This document shows positions 8,182 through 18,030 of a stretch of DNA of 55,522 nt, piece after piece. Position 1 is the first letter of the stretch. Every line of letters starts with the position of its first letter. The notes beneath the pieces are model-generated. The model was not told the DNA's origin. It made no database searches and was given only the letters and a program-made list of their open reading frames with translations. The DNA is from Bryobacterales bacterium (GTDB taxonomy: Bacteria; Acidobacteriota; Terriglobia; Bryobacterales; UBA6623): NCBI GenBank assembly GCA_026713545.1, contig JAPOOG010000164.1, positions 1 through 55,522 on the forward strand, read 5' to 3'. Position numbers and translations under genes: made by a program.

Positions 8182-9296
8182 TGGCGACCTCAACGACGTT
8201 TCTCGACACCAACGAACTGGTCCTCAACATGGGGCCGCAACACCCTTCCACGCACGGCGTGTTGCGCGTGATCCTCAAGCTCGATGGCGAGAAGGTGATG
8301 GGGGCGGACTGCGTTATCGGCTACCTGCACCGCGGCGTCGAGAAGATCGCCGAAAACCGCACCTACCAGCAGTTCGCGCCCTATGTCGATCGCATGGACT
8401 ATGTGGCGGCCGTTTCCAACGGCCTGGGCTACTGCCTGGCGGTGGAAACCCTCGGCGGGATTGAAGTTCCCGAGCGCGCACAATGCGTCCGCGTCATCCT
8501 GACGGAGCTGAACCGGATCGCGAGCCACCTGCTCTGGCTCGGGACGCACGCTCTCGACATCGGCGCGATGACACCGGTGTTCTACTGCTTCCGGGAGCGC
8601 GAAGAGGTCCTCAAGATCTTCGAGAAGTACTGCGGAGCGCGCCTGACCACCCATGCGTTCCGCATCGGCGGCCTGCAGTACGAGACGTACGACACCTTCG
8701 AGAAGGACTGCCACGCCTTCTGCGACTGGTTCGAGAAGAAGGTCGTCGAATACGAAGAGCTGCTGACGACCAACCGCATCTGGGTCGGCCGCACCAAGGG
8801 CGTCGGCATCCTCGATGCCGAGGCCTGCAAGGCCTACGGGGTGACGGGTCCCGTGCTGCGGGCGGCGGGCGTCGAATGGGACCTGCGCAAGGCCCAGCCC
8901 TACTGTGGATACGAGAAGTACGACTTCGACATCCCGACCTGCGCCGGCGGCGACACCTACGACCGCTACATCGTGCGGATGCAGGAGTTCCATCAGTCGG
9001 TGCGGATCATCCGCCAGGCGGTCGACAGCCTGCCGGAAGGCCCCATCAAGGGCAGGGTTTCCAAAGTTTTCAAGCCACCGGTCGGCGAGGCCTATGCGTC
9101 GATCGAGGCTCCGAAAGGCGAGTTGGGGTATTACGTCGTGTCGGACGGCTCGACGCAGCCCTTCCGCCTGCGCGTGCGGCCACCGTCGTTCGTGAATCTT
9201 CAGGCGCTCGATGAAATGTGCCGCGGCTGTCTGGTCGCCGACGTCGTGGCGATCATCGGCACCATTGATATCGTGCTGGGAGAGGTGGACCGCTGA
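8181..9296 (+). CDS. nuoD: NADH-quinone oxidoreductase subunit D
   Basis: The 49-kDa subunit of complex I, which with NuoB forms the quinone-reducing site. The 371-residue protein shows the hallmark [14 protein letters not shown] near residue 15, [12 protein letters not shown] near 45, [19 protein letters not shown] near 115 and the C-terminal [18 protein letters not shown]. All are typical and the length is normal for a stand-alone NuoD. The reading frame is open far upstream through nuoC, but the ATG at 8181 gives the expected N-terminus and overlaps the nuoC stop by one base. Confidence 0.96.
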   Translation: MATSTTFLDTNELVLNMGPQHPSTHGVLRVILKLDGEKVMGADCVIGYLHRGVEKIAENRTYQQFAPYVDRMDYVAAVSNGLGYCLAVETLGGIEVPERAQCVRVILTELNRIASHLLWLGTHALDIGAMTPVFYCFREREEVLKIFEKYCGARLTTHAFRIGGLQYETYDTFEKDCHAFCDWFEKKVVEYEELLTTNRIWVGRTKGVGILDAEACKAYGVTGPVLRAAGVEWDLRKAQPYCGYEKYDFDIPTCAGGDTYDRYIVRMQEFHQSVRIIRQAVDSLPEGPIKGRVSKVFKPPVGEAYASIEAPKGELGYYVVSDGSTQPFRLRVRPPSFVNLQALDEMCRGCLVADVVAIIGTIDIVLGEVDR

Positions 9297-9315
9297 GGCC
9301 CGTGAAGCGACTCTG

Positions 9316-10494
9316 ATGGAAGAGATCCTCGACAACCCCTACCTGCAGCCGATCATCGCGACCCTTCTGATCATCGCGGTGTTCCCGTTGGTCGCCGGCT
9401 ACATGGTGCTGGCCGAGCGCAAAGTGCTCGCGGATCTGCAGGTGCGTCTGGGACCGATGCGAGTAGGTCCGTACGGGTTCCTGCAGCCCCTGGCGGACGC
9501 TTTCAAGCTGATGCTCAAGGAAGACATCATTCCGGCCGCCTCCGATAAATGGATTTTCTGGGGCGCGCCCGTTCTCTCGACGTTCACTGCCTTGACGGCA
9601 TTCTCCGTGATGCCCTTCAGCGACAAGTTCTACGTCGCCGACGTCAACATCGGGATCCTGTTCATCCTGGCGATGTCGTCGCTGGGCATTCTCGGATTGA
9701 TCCTCGGCGGCTGGTCGTCGAACAGCAAATACTCCCTGCTCGGCGCGCTGCGCTCGGCGGCGCAGATGGTGAGTTATGAAGTGCCGCTGGGATTCACGAC
9801 CGTCACCGCTCTCATGGTCGCCGAGACGCTGAGCATGCAGGGAATCGTACAGTCTCAGCTCGACAAGGGTGTGTGGATCGCCTTCTCGAACTACGGCCTG
9901 ATGCTGGTGCCGGCCGTGGTGTTCTTCATCGCGGCCGTGGCCGAGACCAACCGCGCGCCGTTTGATTTGCCGGAAGCGGAATCCGAGATCGTCGCCGGCT
10001 TCCACACCGAATACAGCGGTTTCCGGTGGGCCCTCTTCTTCCTCGCTGAATACGCCAGCATCTTCGTGATCTGCGGAATTGCGGTCACGGTCTTCTTCGG
10101 CGGGTGGTTGCGGCCCTTCGCAAACGTTGGATTTCTGGAAACTCCGCTGAATGTCGTCTTTCCGATTCTGCTGTTCGTCGTGATCGGCGCCGGCTGCGCC
10201 CTTGGCGCGGCGCGAGTCACGCTGGCCTATGAGAAAGCCATCATGGGCGTGCTGGCCTTGGGAATGTTCCTGGTCGCCGGCTTGTTCGCCATCCCGATGA
10301 TCAACGAGCTGATCATCGGATTCTTCTGGTTTCTCTTCAAAGTCCTGATTTTCATCTACGTATTCATTTGGGTGCGTGGAACGTTTCCACGATTCCGCTA
10401 CGACCAGCTCATGCAGGTGGGCTGGAAGTACCTGATCCCCATTAGCATGGGGGGGCTGATCGTCAACGGGATCGTGTTGTTGTTTACGTCGTGA
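9316..10494 (+). CDS. nuoH: NADH-quinone oxidoreductase subunit H
   Basis: Membrane subunit at the junction of the two arms of complex I, lining the quinone channel. The 392-residue protein is strongly hydrophobic with about eight to nine membrane segments. Signature stretches are LAERKVLADLQVRLGPMRVGPYG near residue 35, the charged loop ETNRAPFDLPEAESEIVAGFHTEYSG near 220-245 and WVRGTFPRFRYDQLM near 355. The ATG at 9316 is chosen because it follows the nuoD stop by 19 bases and gives a standard N-terminus. Confidence 0.96.
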   Translation: MEEILDNPYLQPIIATLLIIAVFPLVAGYMVLAERKVLADLQVRLGPMRVGPYGFLQPLADAFKLMLKEDIIPAASDKWIFWGAPVLSTFTALTAFSVMPFSDKFYVADVNIGILFILAMSSLGILGLILGGWSSNSKYSLLGALRSAAQMVSYEVPLGFTTVTALMVAETLSMQGIVQSQLDKGVWIAFSNYGLMLVPAVVFFIAAVAETNRAPFDLPEAESEIVAGFHTEYSGFRWALFFLAEYASIFVICGIAVTVFFGGWLRPFANVGFLETPLNVVFPILLFVVIGAGCALGAARVTLAYEKAIMGVLALGMFLVAGLFAIPMINELIIGFFWFLFKVLIFIYVFIWVRGTFPRFRYDQLMQVGWKYLIPISMGGLIVNGIVLLFTS

Positions 10495-10514
10495 TGGGAG
10501 GATAGAATCAAGAT

Positions 10515-10970
10515 ATGAAAGAGCTTCTGAAAGCCATCTTTTTCGTCGACCTCATAAAGGGGTTGGCTGTTACGTTCCGCAATCAGAAGCCCTCGCTTAT
10601 CTACACCGAGCAATACCCGAAAGAGCGGCCGTTCGTGGCCGAGCGTTACCGCGGTGCGCCGCGGCTCAACGTTCATCCCGACACGGATGAGACACTGTGC
10701 ATCGCCTGCAACCTGTGCGCGCTGGCATGTCCCGAGCAACTGATCGTTGTCGGCGCCGAGCGCAACAAGGAGACGCGCCGTAAGGAACTGACCACGTTCA
10801 CTTACGACGTGTCCCGCTGCATGTTCTGCGGGCTCTGCGAAGACGCCTGTCCGGTCGACGCCCTGGAGTTGACTCAGGATTTCGAGTTGGCCTCTTACAC
10901 CCGGGAAGGCGTGATCTGGGATCGCCAGATGCTCGAAGAAGGCCCCCTTCCGACTGAGTACAAACACTAG
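10515..10970 (+). CDS. nuoI: NADH-quinone oxidoreductase subunit I
   Basis: The ferredoxin-like subunit of complex I, carrying two [4Fe-4S] clusters (N6a, N6b) that pass electrons to NuoB. The 151-residue protein has CIACNLCALACP (Cys 62, 65, 68, 72) and CMFCGLCEDACP (Cys 102, 105, 108, 112), the full eight ligands. The N-terminal amphipathic part (LLKAIFFVDLIKGLAVTFRN) lies on the membrane arm. A GGGAGGA site lies before the ATG. After the stop there is a 128-base gap before nuoJ, the longest inside the cluster. Confidence 0.96.
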   Translation: MKELLKAIFFVDLIKGLAVTFRNQKPSLIYTEQYPKERPFVAERYRGAPRLNVHPDTDETLCIACNLCALACPEQLIVVGAERNKETRRKELTTFTYDVSRCMFCGLCEDACPVDALELTQDFELASYTREGVIWDRQMLEEGPLPTEYKH

Positions 10971-11098
10971 TTTCAAAGGTTGCTTCGGCACTGTCGATCG
11001 GCCTGCAAGAGCGGCGAAGTTTCCAGCCCTTCGCCAGACGGTTTTGATGTATTCTGGGTAGCTCGTTTTTTGAGAAGCCTCGCGGCTCCTGTTCAGTC

Positions 11099-11626
11099 AT
11101 GCAGCTAGACAGCATCCTGTTTTATCTCTTCGCCGTTCAGATCCTGTTCAGCGCACTGATGACGATCACGCGCCGTAACATCGTGTACTCGGCGATCTGG
11201 CTGATCAGCACTCTTGTCGGCGTCGCGGGCATCTACCTGCTGCAAGGCGCCGAGTTCCTGGCCGGCGTTCAGATCATCCTCTATATCGGCGGCATTACGG
11301 TCCTGTTCCTGTTCGTGATCATGCTGGTGCCGGTCAGCGAGGAGAGCAAGCAGCGGCGGTTCTCTTCCCAGTTGTGGGTCGTGCTGATCGTCACGGTGCT
11401 GCTGACAGGCGAGTTGGGCTACTTCCTGTGGCAGGGCGCCGATTCGTTCCAGATGGGCGAGCCCACACCGCCGGCCGAGATCGGGACGGTCACCACCAAC
11501 TCCGAGCAGATCGGGCAAGTCCTCTTCTCCGAGTACCTGCTGCCATTCGAGTTGGCCTCGATCCTGTTGCTGGTGGCGATGATCGGGGCGGTCGTGATGG
11601 CGAAGGCACGGCCGGGGGCGGAATAA
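11099..11626 (+). CDS. nuoJ: NADH-quinone oxidoreductase subunit J
   Basis: Membrane subunit of complex I, next to NuoH and NuoK. The 175-residue protein has about five membrane segments, with the characteristic [27 protein letters not shown] near residues 55-80, which contains the pi-bulge helix linked to proton pumping. The C-terminal segment ([19 protein letters not shown]) is also typical. Start ATG at 11099. NuoK follows after 34 bases. Confidence 0.94.
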   Translation: MQLDSILFYLFAVQILFSALMTITRRNIVYSAIWLISTLVGVAGIYLLQGAEFLAGVQIILYIGGITVLFLFVIMLVPVSEESKQRRFSSQLWVVLIVTVLLTGELGYFLWQGADSFQMGEPTPPAEIGTVTTNSEQIGQVLFSEYLLPFELASILLLVAMIGAVVMAKARPGAE

Positions 11627-11660
11627 GCGTAGACGCAGGGTTGATTCGAGTCAAGACAAG

Positions 11661-11960
11661 ATGCCGGTAACACACTACTTGGTGCTCAGCATGGCGCTGT
11701 TGATCATCGGGACGGTCGGCGTCCTGACGCGCCGCAACATCATCGTCATCCTGATGTCGATCGAACTGATCCTCAATGCGGTGAACATCAATCTTGTCGC
11801 GTTCTCCGATTACCTGCAGAACATCAACGGCCAGGTGTTTACGATCTTCGTGATCACCGACGCCGCAGCCGAGGCGGCGGTGGGCCTGGGCATCCTGATC
11901 GCTCTGTTCCGGAACAAGGAAACCGTGCACGCTGACGAGATCGACATCCTGCGGTGGTAG
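11661..11960 (+). CDS. nuoK: NADH-quinone oxidoreductase subunit K
   Basis: A 99-residue membrane subunit of complex I, homologous to MrpC antiporter subunits. Three membrane helices are visible, with the key acidic residues inside the membrane: the Glu of [14 protein letters not shown] near residue 36 and the Glu of [19 protein letters not shown] near 72. Both matter for proton transfer in studied homologues. The length is exactly that expected. Confidence 0.96.
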   Translation: MPVTHYLVLSMALLIIGTVGVLTRRNIIVILMSIELILNAVNINLVAFSDYLQNINGQVFTIFVITDAAAEAAVGLGILIALFRNKETVHADEIDILRW

Positions 11961-11994
11961 GGGTCTTGAAGAGTTGAAACGAAGCTGAAGACAA

Positions 11995-14097
11995 ATGTTC
12001 TTCCTCGATAGCATCTGGCTCATCCCCGTGTTCCCGCTCATCGGCGCGGTGATCATGCTGCTCTTCGGACGCCGCCTGGATCCGCAGAACGCCCATGGCC
12101 ACGATGGCCATGGCCACGGCGAACACCACGCCCCCCCCGGCAAGAAGCTCATCAGCTTCATCTGCCCCGGCATGGTGCTGTTGTCGTTCGTCTTTTCCGT
12201 CGGCGCGATATTCGAGTTGCGGAGCGTCGAGGGCCATTCGCACGAGGTCGTGAAGTTCACCTGGCTCGCCGGGCTCAAGACGGCCACGTCTTCCGGCGCC
12301 TTGGTCGACTTCAGCGCTGACTGGGGTTACCTGCTCGATCCGCTCAGCAGCGTGATGATCCTGGTCGTCACCGGCGTGGGCTTTCTGATCCACGTCTACT
12401 CGATCGGCTACATGGCCCATGACGGCGGCTACTACCGCTTCTTCGGCTATCTGAATCTCTTCATCTTCTTCATGCTCACGCTGGTGTTGGCGAACAACTA
12501 CCTGTTGCTGTTCGTCGGATGGGAAGGCGTGGGGCTTTGCAGCTACCTGCTGATCGGCTTCTACTTCCACAGGAAGTCAGCGTCCAACGCGGCGAACAAG
12601 GCGTTTCTGGTCAACCGCATCGGGGACGCGGCTTTCGTGCTGGGCATGCTTCTGATGTTCACGACGCTGGGTACGGTGACCTTCACGGAGATCGGCCCGG
12701 CGCTCGAAGCCGGCGGGATCCAGGCCGAGACGGCCGGGTTCGGCGTGCTCAGCGTGATGACGCTGCTGCTCTTTATCGGAGCGGCGGGCAAATCGGCGCA
12801 GCTTCCCCTCTACGTCTGGCTTCCCGATGCCATGGAAGGCCCGACGCCGGTCTCCGCGCTGATTCATGCCGCCACGATGGTGACGGCGGGCGTCTACATG
12901 GTGGCGCGCTCGAGCGCGATCTACGTGCTCACGCCGCAGACCATGACCATCGTCGCCGTCGTCGGCGCCCTGACGGCGATTTTTGCCGCGACGATCGGCC
13001 TCGTGCAGCACGACATCAAGCGTGTTCTGGCCTACTCGACCGTGAGTCAACTCGGCTACATGTTCCTTGCTTGCGGCGTAGGGGCGTTCTGGGTGGGTAT
13101 CTTCCACCTCTATACCCATGCGTTCTTCAAGGCCCTGTTGTTCCTGGGATCCGGCTCGGTGATCCACGCCGTGGGCGGTGAGCAGGACATGCGGAAAATG
13201 GGGGCGCTGAGGCATAAGATCCCGACAACGTTCCGTACCATGCTCATCGGCGCGATCGCCATCGCGGGAATGCCCGGCCTGGCCGGATTCTTCTCGAAGG
13301 ATGAGATCCTCTGGCAGGTCTGGTCAACTCATCATCCGGGACTCTGGATTCTCGGCTTCATCACCGCGGGCTTTACAGCTTTCTACATGTTCCGGCTGAT
13401 CTACCTTACGTTCTTCGGCAACGACCGAGTGGACCCCGGCGTCCAGGTCCACGAATCGCCGCGCACGATGACGATCCCGCTGATCGCACTGGCCGTGCTG
13501 AGCATCTTCGGCGGCTGGGTTGCGACGCCCGCGGCCTTCGCTGATATCGGGCTGTACGTCACCGCGTTCGAGCACTACCTCGAGCCGGCCGTCGCCATGC
13601 CGACTGCGCTGGGCGCGGGCGAGCATCACGGAACGGGCATGGAATGGCTGCTCATGGCGGCGTCCGTCGGACTGGCGCTCGCCGGCATCTTCCTCGCGAA
13701 GTCGATGTTCGACCGTACGCGCGAGGGAGACGCGATGCAGAAACGGCTGGGTTCCGGCCTGCACCGCCTTCTCTACAACAAGTACTTCGTCGACGAGATC
13801 TACGACACCCTGTTCGTCAATGGCTTCGCCAAGGGCGGCGGCGCCGCGTGTTCGAATTTCGACGCCAGGGTCGTTGACGGCGGCGTCAACGGCGCCGGCT
13901 GGCTGACACGGTTGAGTTCGAACGTCACCATCTGGTGGGACACCTGGATCGTGGACGGCTCGATACGGCTGATGGCGTTCAGCATCAAGTTCGCCTCCTA
14001 CCCGATCCGCATGTTGCAGACGGGCATGGTGCAGAATTATGCGTTCTTCCTGGTCACGGGCGTGCTGGTGATCTTGACGTACTACCTGTTTCCATGA
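11995..14097 (+). CDS. nuoL: NADH-quinone oxidoreductase subunit L
   Basis: The distal antiporter-like proton-pumping subunit of complex I, with the long lateral helix. The 700-residue protein has about 15-16 membrane segments. Conserved stretches include YMAHDGGYYRFFGYLNLF near 140, the Glu of FVGWEGVGLCSYLLIGFY near 175, LPDAMEGPTPVSALIHAATMV near 280 and LFLGSGSVIHAVGGEQDMRKMG near 380. An odd feature is a histidine-rich loop after the first helix (residues 34-45, HGHDGHGHGEHH), which could bind metal but has no known role in complex I. Confidence 0.95.
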   Translation: MFFLDSIWLIPVFPLIGAVIMLLFGRRLDPQNAHGHDGHGHGEHHAPPGKKLISFICPGMVLLSFVFSVGAIFELRSVEGHSHEVVKFTWLAGLKTATSSGALVDFSADWGYLLDPLSSVMILVVTGVGFLIHVYSIGYMAHDGGYYRFFGYLNLFIFFMLTLVLANNYLLLFVGWEGVGLCSYLLIGFYFHRKSASNAANKAFLVNRIGDAAFVLGMLLMFTTLGTVTFTEIGPALEAGGIQAETAGFGVLSVMTLLLFIGAAGKSAQLPLYVWLPDAMEGPTPVSALIHAATMVTAGVYMVARSSAIYVLTPQTMTIVAVVGALTAIFAATIGLVQHDIKRVLAYSTVSQLGYMFLACGVGAFWVGIFHLYTHAFFKALLFLGSGSVIHAVGGEQDMRKMGALRHKIPTTFRTMLIGAIAIAGMPGLAGFFSKDEILWQVWSTHHPGLWILGFITAGFTAFYMFRLIYLTFFGNDRVDPGVQVHESPRTMTIPLIALAVLSIFGGWVATPAAFADIGLYVTAFEHYLEPAVAMPTALGAGEHHGTGMEWLLMAASVGLALAGIFLAKSMFDRTREGDAMQKRLGSGLHRLLYNKYFVDEIYDTLFVNGFAKGGGAACSNFDARVVDGGVNGAGWLTRLSSNVTIWWDTWIVDGSIRLMAFSIKFASYPIRMLQTGMVQNYAFFLVTGVLVILTYYLFP

Positions 14098-14142
14098 GTC
14101 CGGAAGAGGTGAGAGCCCCTAAGGGGGCGATTTGATAGAGCC

Positions 14143-15702
14143 ATGAAAGAGCACATACTCAGCATCGTCTGGCTGACCCCGTTGGTGGGCATGTTCATCC
14201 TTCTGCTGCTGCCCAAGGAGAACAAGCAGCTCATACGCATCGTCGCGAACCTGGCTGCCTTCGCCGGCTTCCTGGTGTCGCTGCCGCTGGTTTTCTGGTT
14301 CGACAACAGCATCGCGGACTACCAATTCGTCGAACGCGTGTCGTGGATACCGGCTCTGGGGGTCGAGTACTACCTGGGCATCGACGGCATCTCGCTCCTG
14401 CTGATCATGCTGACGACGGTCGTCGGGTTCCTGTCGATCCTCTCGTCGTGGACGGCCATCGAAGAGCGGGTCAAGGAATACTACGCCTTCTTCCTGTTCC
14501 TGCAAGCCGGGATGTTGGGCGTCTTCATGGCTCTGGACCTGTTCCTGTTCTACGTTTTCTGGGAGATCATGCTCGTGCCGATGTACTTCATCATCGGCAT
14601 CTGGGGACACGCCCGGCGGCTCTACGCGGCCATCAAGTTCTTCCTTTACACCTTGGCCGGTTCAGTGCTGATGCTGCTGGCGATGCTGGCGCTTTACTTC
14701 AAGCACGCCGAGCAGTTCGGGGTCTACACCTTCGCGATCGAAGACCTGATGCGAACACAGATTCCGCTCGACATGCAGATCTGGTTGTTCTGGGGCTTCT
14801 TCATCGCCTTCGCGATCAAAGTGCCGATGTTCCCGCTGCATACCTGGCTTCCGGATGCCCATACTGAAGCCCCCACGGCGGGTTCGGTGATCCTGGCGGG
14901 CGTCCTGCTGAAAATGGGGCTCTACGGATTGGTGCGGTTCTCGATCCCGCTGTTGCCGGAAGCCGCGAGCGATGCAACCACGGTGCAGATCATCGCCGTG
15001 CTTTCGATCATCGCGATCGTTTACGGCGCGCTCGTTTCGCTGATGCAGAAGAATTGGAAGAAGCTCATCGCGTATTCCTCGGTGAGCCACCTGGGCTTCT
15101 GCACGCTCGGCATCATCGCCCTGAACCCGAACGGCATCGCCGGCGGCATTCTTCAGGGCCTCAATCACGGCCTCTCGACGCCCCTCCTCTTCCTGGTGAT
15201 CGGGATTGTCTACGAGCAGCGGCACGCGCTTGAGATTGCCGACTACGGCGGACTGGCGAATCGCATGCCGATCTACACCACCATCTTTCTGATCTCGATA
15301 CTGGCGTCGATGGGCATGCCGGGGCTCAACGGGTTCATCGGAGAGTTCACGATCCTGCGAGGCGCTTTCGAGCGCGATGTGACCTGGGCCGCCTTCGCGG
15401 TGCTGGGCATCGTGCTCGGCGCGGCCTATCTGTTGTGGCTCTTCCAGCGCACGATGCTGGGCCCGATGACGAACCCCAAGAACGAGAAACTGCGCGACTT
15501 GAATCTGCGCGAGATTTGCGTGATGGCGCCGCTGGTTCTTTGGTGCTTCTGGATCGGGCTCTACCCGAAGCAGCACTTCGAGGTTCTCGAGAAGCCCGTC
15601 GCTCGCATCGTCGAGCGCGTCGATCCTGAGTATTACAGCCGCAACGGCATTCCGAATCCCCTGAACGAGGGCGTGCGGGCCGCCTCGCTGGTGCAAGACT
15701 GA
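14143..15702 (+). CDS. nuoM: NADH-quinone oxidoreductase subunit M
   Basis: The middle antiporter-like proton-pumping subunit of complex I. The 519-residue protein has about 14 membrane segments. Key stretches are the Glu of FYVFWEIMLVPMYFIIGIWG near residue 145, the Lys of AIKVPMFPLHTWLPDAHTEAPT near 225-245, and NWKKLIAYSSVSHLGFCTLG near 305. A strong start context is lacking, but the ATG at 14143 gives the standard N-terminus. Its TGA overlaps the nuoN ATG (TGATG), implying translational coupling. Confidence 0.96.
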   Translation: MKEHILSIVWLTPLVGMFILLLLPKENKQLIRIVANLAAFAGFLVSLPLVFWFDNSIADYQFVERVSWIPALGVEYYLGIDGISLLLIMLTTVVGFLSILSSWTAIEERVKEYYAFFLFLQAGMLGVFMALDLFLFYVFWEIMLVPMYFIIGIWGHARRLYAAIKFFLYTLAGSVLMLLAMLALYFKHAEQFGVYTFAIEDLMRTQIPLDMQIWLFWGFFIAFAIKVPMFPLHTWLPDAHTEAPTAGSVILAGVLLKMGLYGLVRFSIPLLPEAASDATTVQIIAVLSIIAIVYGALVSLMQKNWKKLIAYSSVSHLGFCTLGIIALNPNGIAGGILQGLNHGLSTPLLFLVIGIVYEQRHALEIADYGGLANRMPIYTTIFLISILASMGMPGLNGFIGEFTILRGAFERDVTWAAFAVLGIVLGAAYLLWLFQRTMLGPMTNPKNEKLRDLNLREICVMAPLVLWCFWIGLYPKQHFEVLEKPVARIVERVDPEYYSRNGIPNPLNEGVRAASLVQD

Positions 15703-17162
15703 TGGACCCTCTTTTTACCTGGACCGACTTTTTCGTCCTCAAACCGGCGATTCTTCTCAGCCTGTTTGGTTGCGGCATTCTCCTGACGGACTTCCTGCTC
15801 AAGCAGGGCCGCTGGAATGCCCTGACCGCGCTTGTCGGTGAAGGGTTCGTCGCCGTTGCTTTATGGCAGCACTGCGAGGACGTCGCAGCCAATGGTCAAC
15901 GTTTCGCTCTCGGCGGCTCGATGGCCGTGGACGGCTTCTCCGTCTTCTTCAACTACATCTTCGTCGTGTCCGCGATCCTGGCGATCATCATCGCTTCGCG
16001 CTACATGGACGACGAGAAGTCGAATCGCGGCGAGTTCTACGGGTTGATGCTCTTCGCGCAGGCCGGCATGACGGTCATGGCGCAGGGCTACGAACTGGTC
16101 ACGCTCTTCATCGGTCTGGAACTGATGGCCCTCAGCTTCTACGTCATGGTCGGCTTCCTGCGCAACGAGCTGCGGTCCAACGAAGCCGCGATGAAATACC
16201 TCATCCTGGGCGCGCTTTCGAGCGGATTTCTGGCCTATGGCTTCTCGATCTTCTACGGCATGAGCGGGTCGACGAACCTCGCCGCCATCGCCGACGCCGT
16301 TGCCGGACGCGAAATCTCCGACCCGGTCTTGCTGATCGCATTGGTCACCACATCCGTGGGCCTGTTTTTCAAGATCTCGGTCGTGCCGTTTCATATGTGG
16401 GCGCCCGACGTCTACGAAGGCGCGCCGACGCCCATCACCGCCTACGTCTCGGTAGCGTCGAAGGCCGCCTCGTTCGCGATGATGATGCGCATCTTCCTCG
16501 TGCCGCTCGTAAGCGTTCAGGAACTGTGGATGCCGTTGTTCGGCGCCGTTGCCCTGCTGACGATGACCCTGGGCAACATCGCCGCTCTTACGCAGAACAA
16601 CCTCAAACGACTGCTGGCCTACAGCTCGATCTCGCACGCCGGCTACATCCTGCTGGGGCTCGCTGCGGGCAACGAGACGGGCCTCAAGGGCATCTCGCTC
16701 TACATTCTGGTCTACATCTTCATGAATTTCGGCGTCTTCGCCCTGATCTCCGCGATGCGCCGGGAGGGTCATGCCACCGAAGACATCGATGACCTGAACG
16801 GGTTGATGCACCGCCATCCCGGCTACGCGATTTTGATGCTCGTCCTGCTGCTTTCTCTAGCGGGCATTCCGCCCATGGCCGGTTTCTATGGCAAGTATTT
16901 CATCTTTCTCGGCCTGCTCGAAGCCGGTAGCTACCTGCTTGCCATTGCCGGAGCACTCTACGTTGCCGTCTCGGCCTACTACTACTTCCGCATCGTCCGA
17001 GCCATGTTCCTCATCGAAAGCCTCGAACCCGCAGTTATCGCGCCGGGCTTGGGAACGAAGATTGCTCTTGTCGCGAGCGCCGTCTTCACTCTGCTGATCG
17101 GCCTCTACCCCGAGCCTTTCATCAATATGGCGACGGGCTCGATCCTGCTGTCTCTTCGGTAG
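15702..17162 (+). CDS. nuoN: NADH-quinone oxidoreductase subunit N
   Basis: The proximal antiporter-like proton-pumping subunit of complex I. The 486-residue protein has about 14 membrane segments. Typical stretches are the Glu of LFIGLELMALSFYVMVGF near residue 140, the Lys of FKISVVPFHMWAPDVYEGAPTP near 225-245, NNLKRLLAYSSISHAGYILLG near 300 and SLAGIPPMAGFYGKYFIF near 385. It ends the nuo cluster; no nuo gene follows and the next gene is convergent. Confidence 0.96.
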   Translation: MDPLFTWTDFFVLKPAILLSLFGCGILLTDFLLKQGRWNALTALVGEGFVAVALWQHCEDVAANGQRFALGGSMAVDGFSVFFNYIFVVSAILAIIIASRYMDDEKSNRGEFYGLMLFAQAGMTVMAQGYELVTLFIGLELMALSFYVMVGFLRNELRSNEAAMKYLILGALSSGFLAYGFSIFYGMSGSTNLAAIADAVAGREISDPVLLIALVTTSVGLFFKISVVPFHMWAPDVYEGAPTPITAYVSVASKAASFAMMMRIFLVPLVSVQELWMPLFGAVALLTMTLGNIAALTQNNLKRLLAYSSISHAGYILLGLAAGNETGLKGISLYILVYIFMNFGVFALISAMRREGHATEDIDDLNGLMHRHPGYAILMLVLLLSLAGIPPMAGFYGKYFIFLGLLEAGSYLLAIAGALYVAVSAYYYFRIVRAMFLIESLEPAVIAPGLGTKIALVASAVFTLLIGLYPEPFINMATGSILLSLR

Positions 17163-17300
17163 CGGCCCACCGAAGTTTCTCCGAGCCTTTCAGCGCGGAC
17201 GTGGCGTGCAGTTTTACAACCGCGCATCCGTTTCTTTCACCATTTCCTGAAACACACACTCTCTGCAGGCTGGTTTTTCCTCCGCCTGCCTGCGGATCAT

Positions 17301-17340
17301 TCAAGCGGGAAACACGCGGACCGGTGTGAACGCCGCTTGA
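17301..17340. terminator. Hairpin between convergent nuoN and the membrane-protein gene
   Basis: TCAAGCGG (17301-17308) pairs perfectly with CCGCTTGA (17333-17340); inside it ACAC pairs with GTGT. It lies in the 196-base gap between two convergent genes, where a bidirectional terminator is expected. No U-run follows on either strand, so intrinsic termination is uncertain. Confidence 0.35.
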
Positions 17341-17358
17341 TCAGGGGAATGTTTCAGG

Positions 17359-17922
17359 TCAGTCGGCCTTCTCTTGTGCCGCGGTACTCCCCGTAGCCGC
17401 CATCGTTTGATGGACGGCGCTGGATGGTTGAGCGGGCGCCGGGGGCGGCTTGTAGAGCGTCACCATGCAGCCTCCGATCGCCGCGAACAGAATCCCCGCG
17501 GCAAACTGCCAACGAATGCTCGACATGCCACCCGCCGGCGGATGCAGGCTCATCGATACGACGGCGTTCACGATCGGCGCTCCGGCGAATACGATCGACA
17601 TGACGACCGCAGGCGTCCCTTTGGCGCCGAAAGCCAGCAGGATGCCAAAAGCTCCGACCGCGCCGGCGCAGCCCGCGATCAGCGACCATCCGGCGCCCTT
17701 CATCGGAAGATTCCAGCTCGCGTTGCCGGCGACGAGCACCGCGATCGGGGCCAGGACGGCCACAAGAAAATAGGCGATCCCTACGAAGAGGAAGGCCTTA
17801 TAGCGGCCGTTGACCGGATCGCCCATGCCGAGCTGTCCGGTGTGCAGCAGATTGCCGTAGGTGCCCCACGCGAAAACGGTCATCAGGGCGTAAGCGAGCC
17901 AGGCGAAACCGGCTTGTTGCAT
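17359..17922 (-). CDS. Small multi-spanning membrane protein (DMT/EamA-like half)
   Basis: A 187-residue protein with about five hydrophobic helices: AWLAYALMTVFAWGTYGNLL, FLFVGIAYFLVAVLAPIAVLVAG, WSLIAGCAGAVGAFGILLAFG, AVVMSIVFAGAPIVNAVVSM and WQFAAGILFAAIGGCMVTLY. The repeated pattern of a GAxGAxG helix followed by a PxVNAxVS helix recalls the drug/metabolite transporter superfamily, of which this would be one half. The C-terminal 25 residues are Ala/Pro/Gln-rich and cytoplasmic-looking. No substrate can be given. It is not part of an operon: nuoN is convergent and DUF1501 is 500 bases upstream. Confidence 0.65.
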   Translation of the reverse strand: MQQAGFAWLAYALMTVFAWGTYGNLLHTGQLGMGDPVNGRYKAFLFVGIAYFLVAVLAPIAVLVAGNASWNLPMKGAGWSLIAGCAGAVGAFGILLAFGAKGTPAVVMSIVFAGAPIVNAVVSMSLHPPAGGMSSIRWQFAAGILFAAIGGCMVTLYKPPPAPAQPSSAVHQTMAATGSTAAQEKAD

Positions 17923-18009
17923 ATCGGGTGCCTCCAGGAAGAGTCATTGTTTGGGACTGTCGAGAATCTCGAAGGATAACAGGCCCGCTTGCAAGGCGCG
18001 GGGAAATGA

Positions 18010-18030
18010 GCCGCGCGATTCACGCGCGGC
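18010..18030. other. Perfect GC hairpin upstream of the small membrane-protein gene
   Basis: GCCGCGCG, loop ATTCA, CGCGCGGC: an 8-bp perfect stem with a 5-base loop. It stands about 90 bases upstream of the minus-strand start at 17922 and 100 bases before repeat copy C. It could be a terminator stem without a U-run or an operator-like site. Nothing else was recognised in 17923-18128. Confidence 0.4.

Noticed and set aside
14662..15696. Long minus-strand reading frames across the nuo cluster
   Set aside because: They are mirror frames of GC-rich membrane-protein genes, with low-complexity charged translations (QHQEEEGRR type) and no family resemblance.
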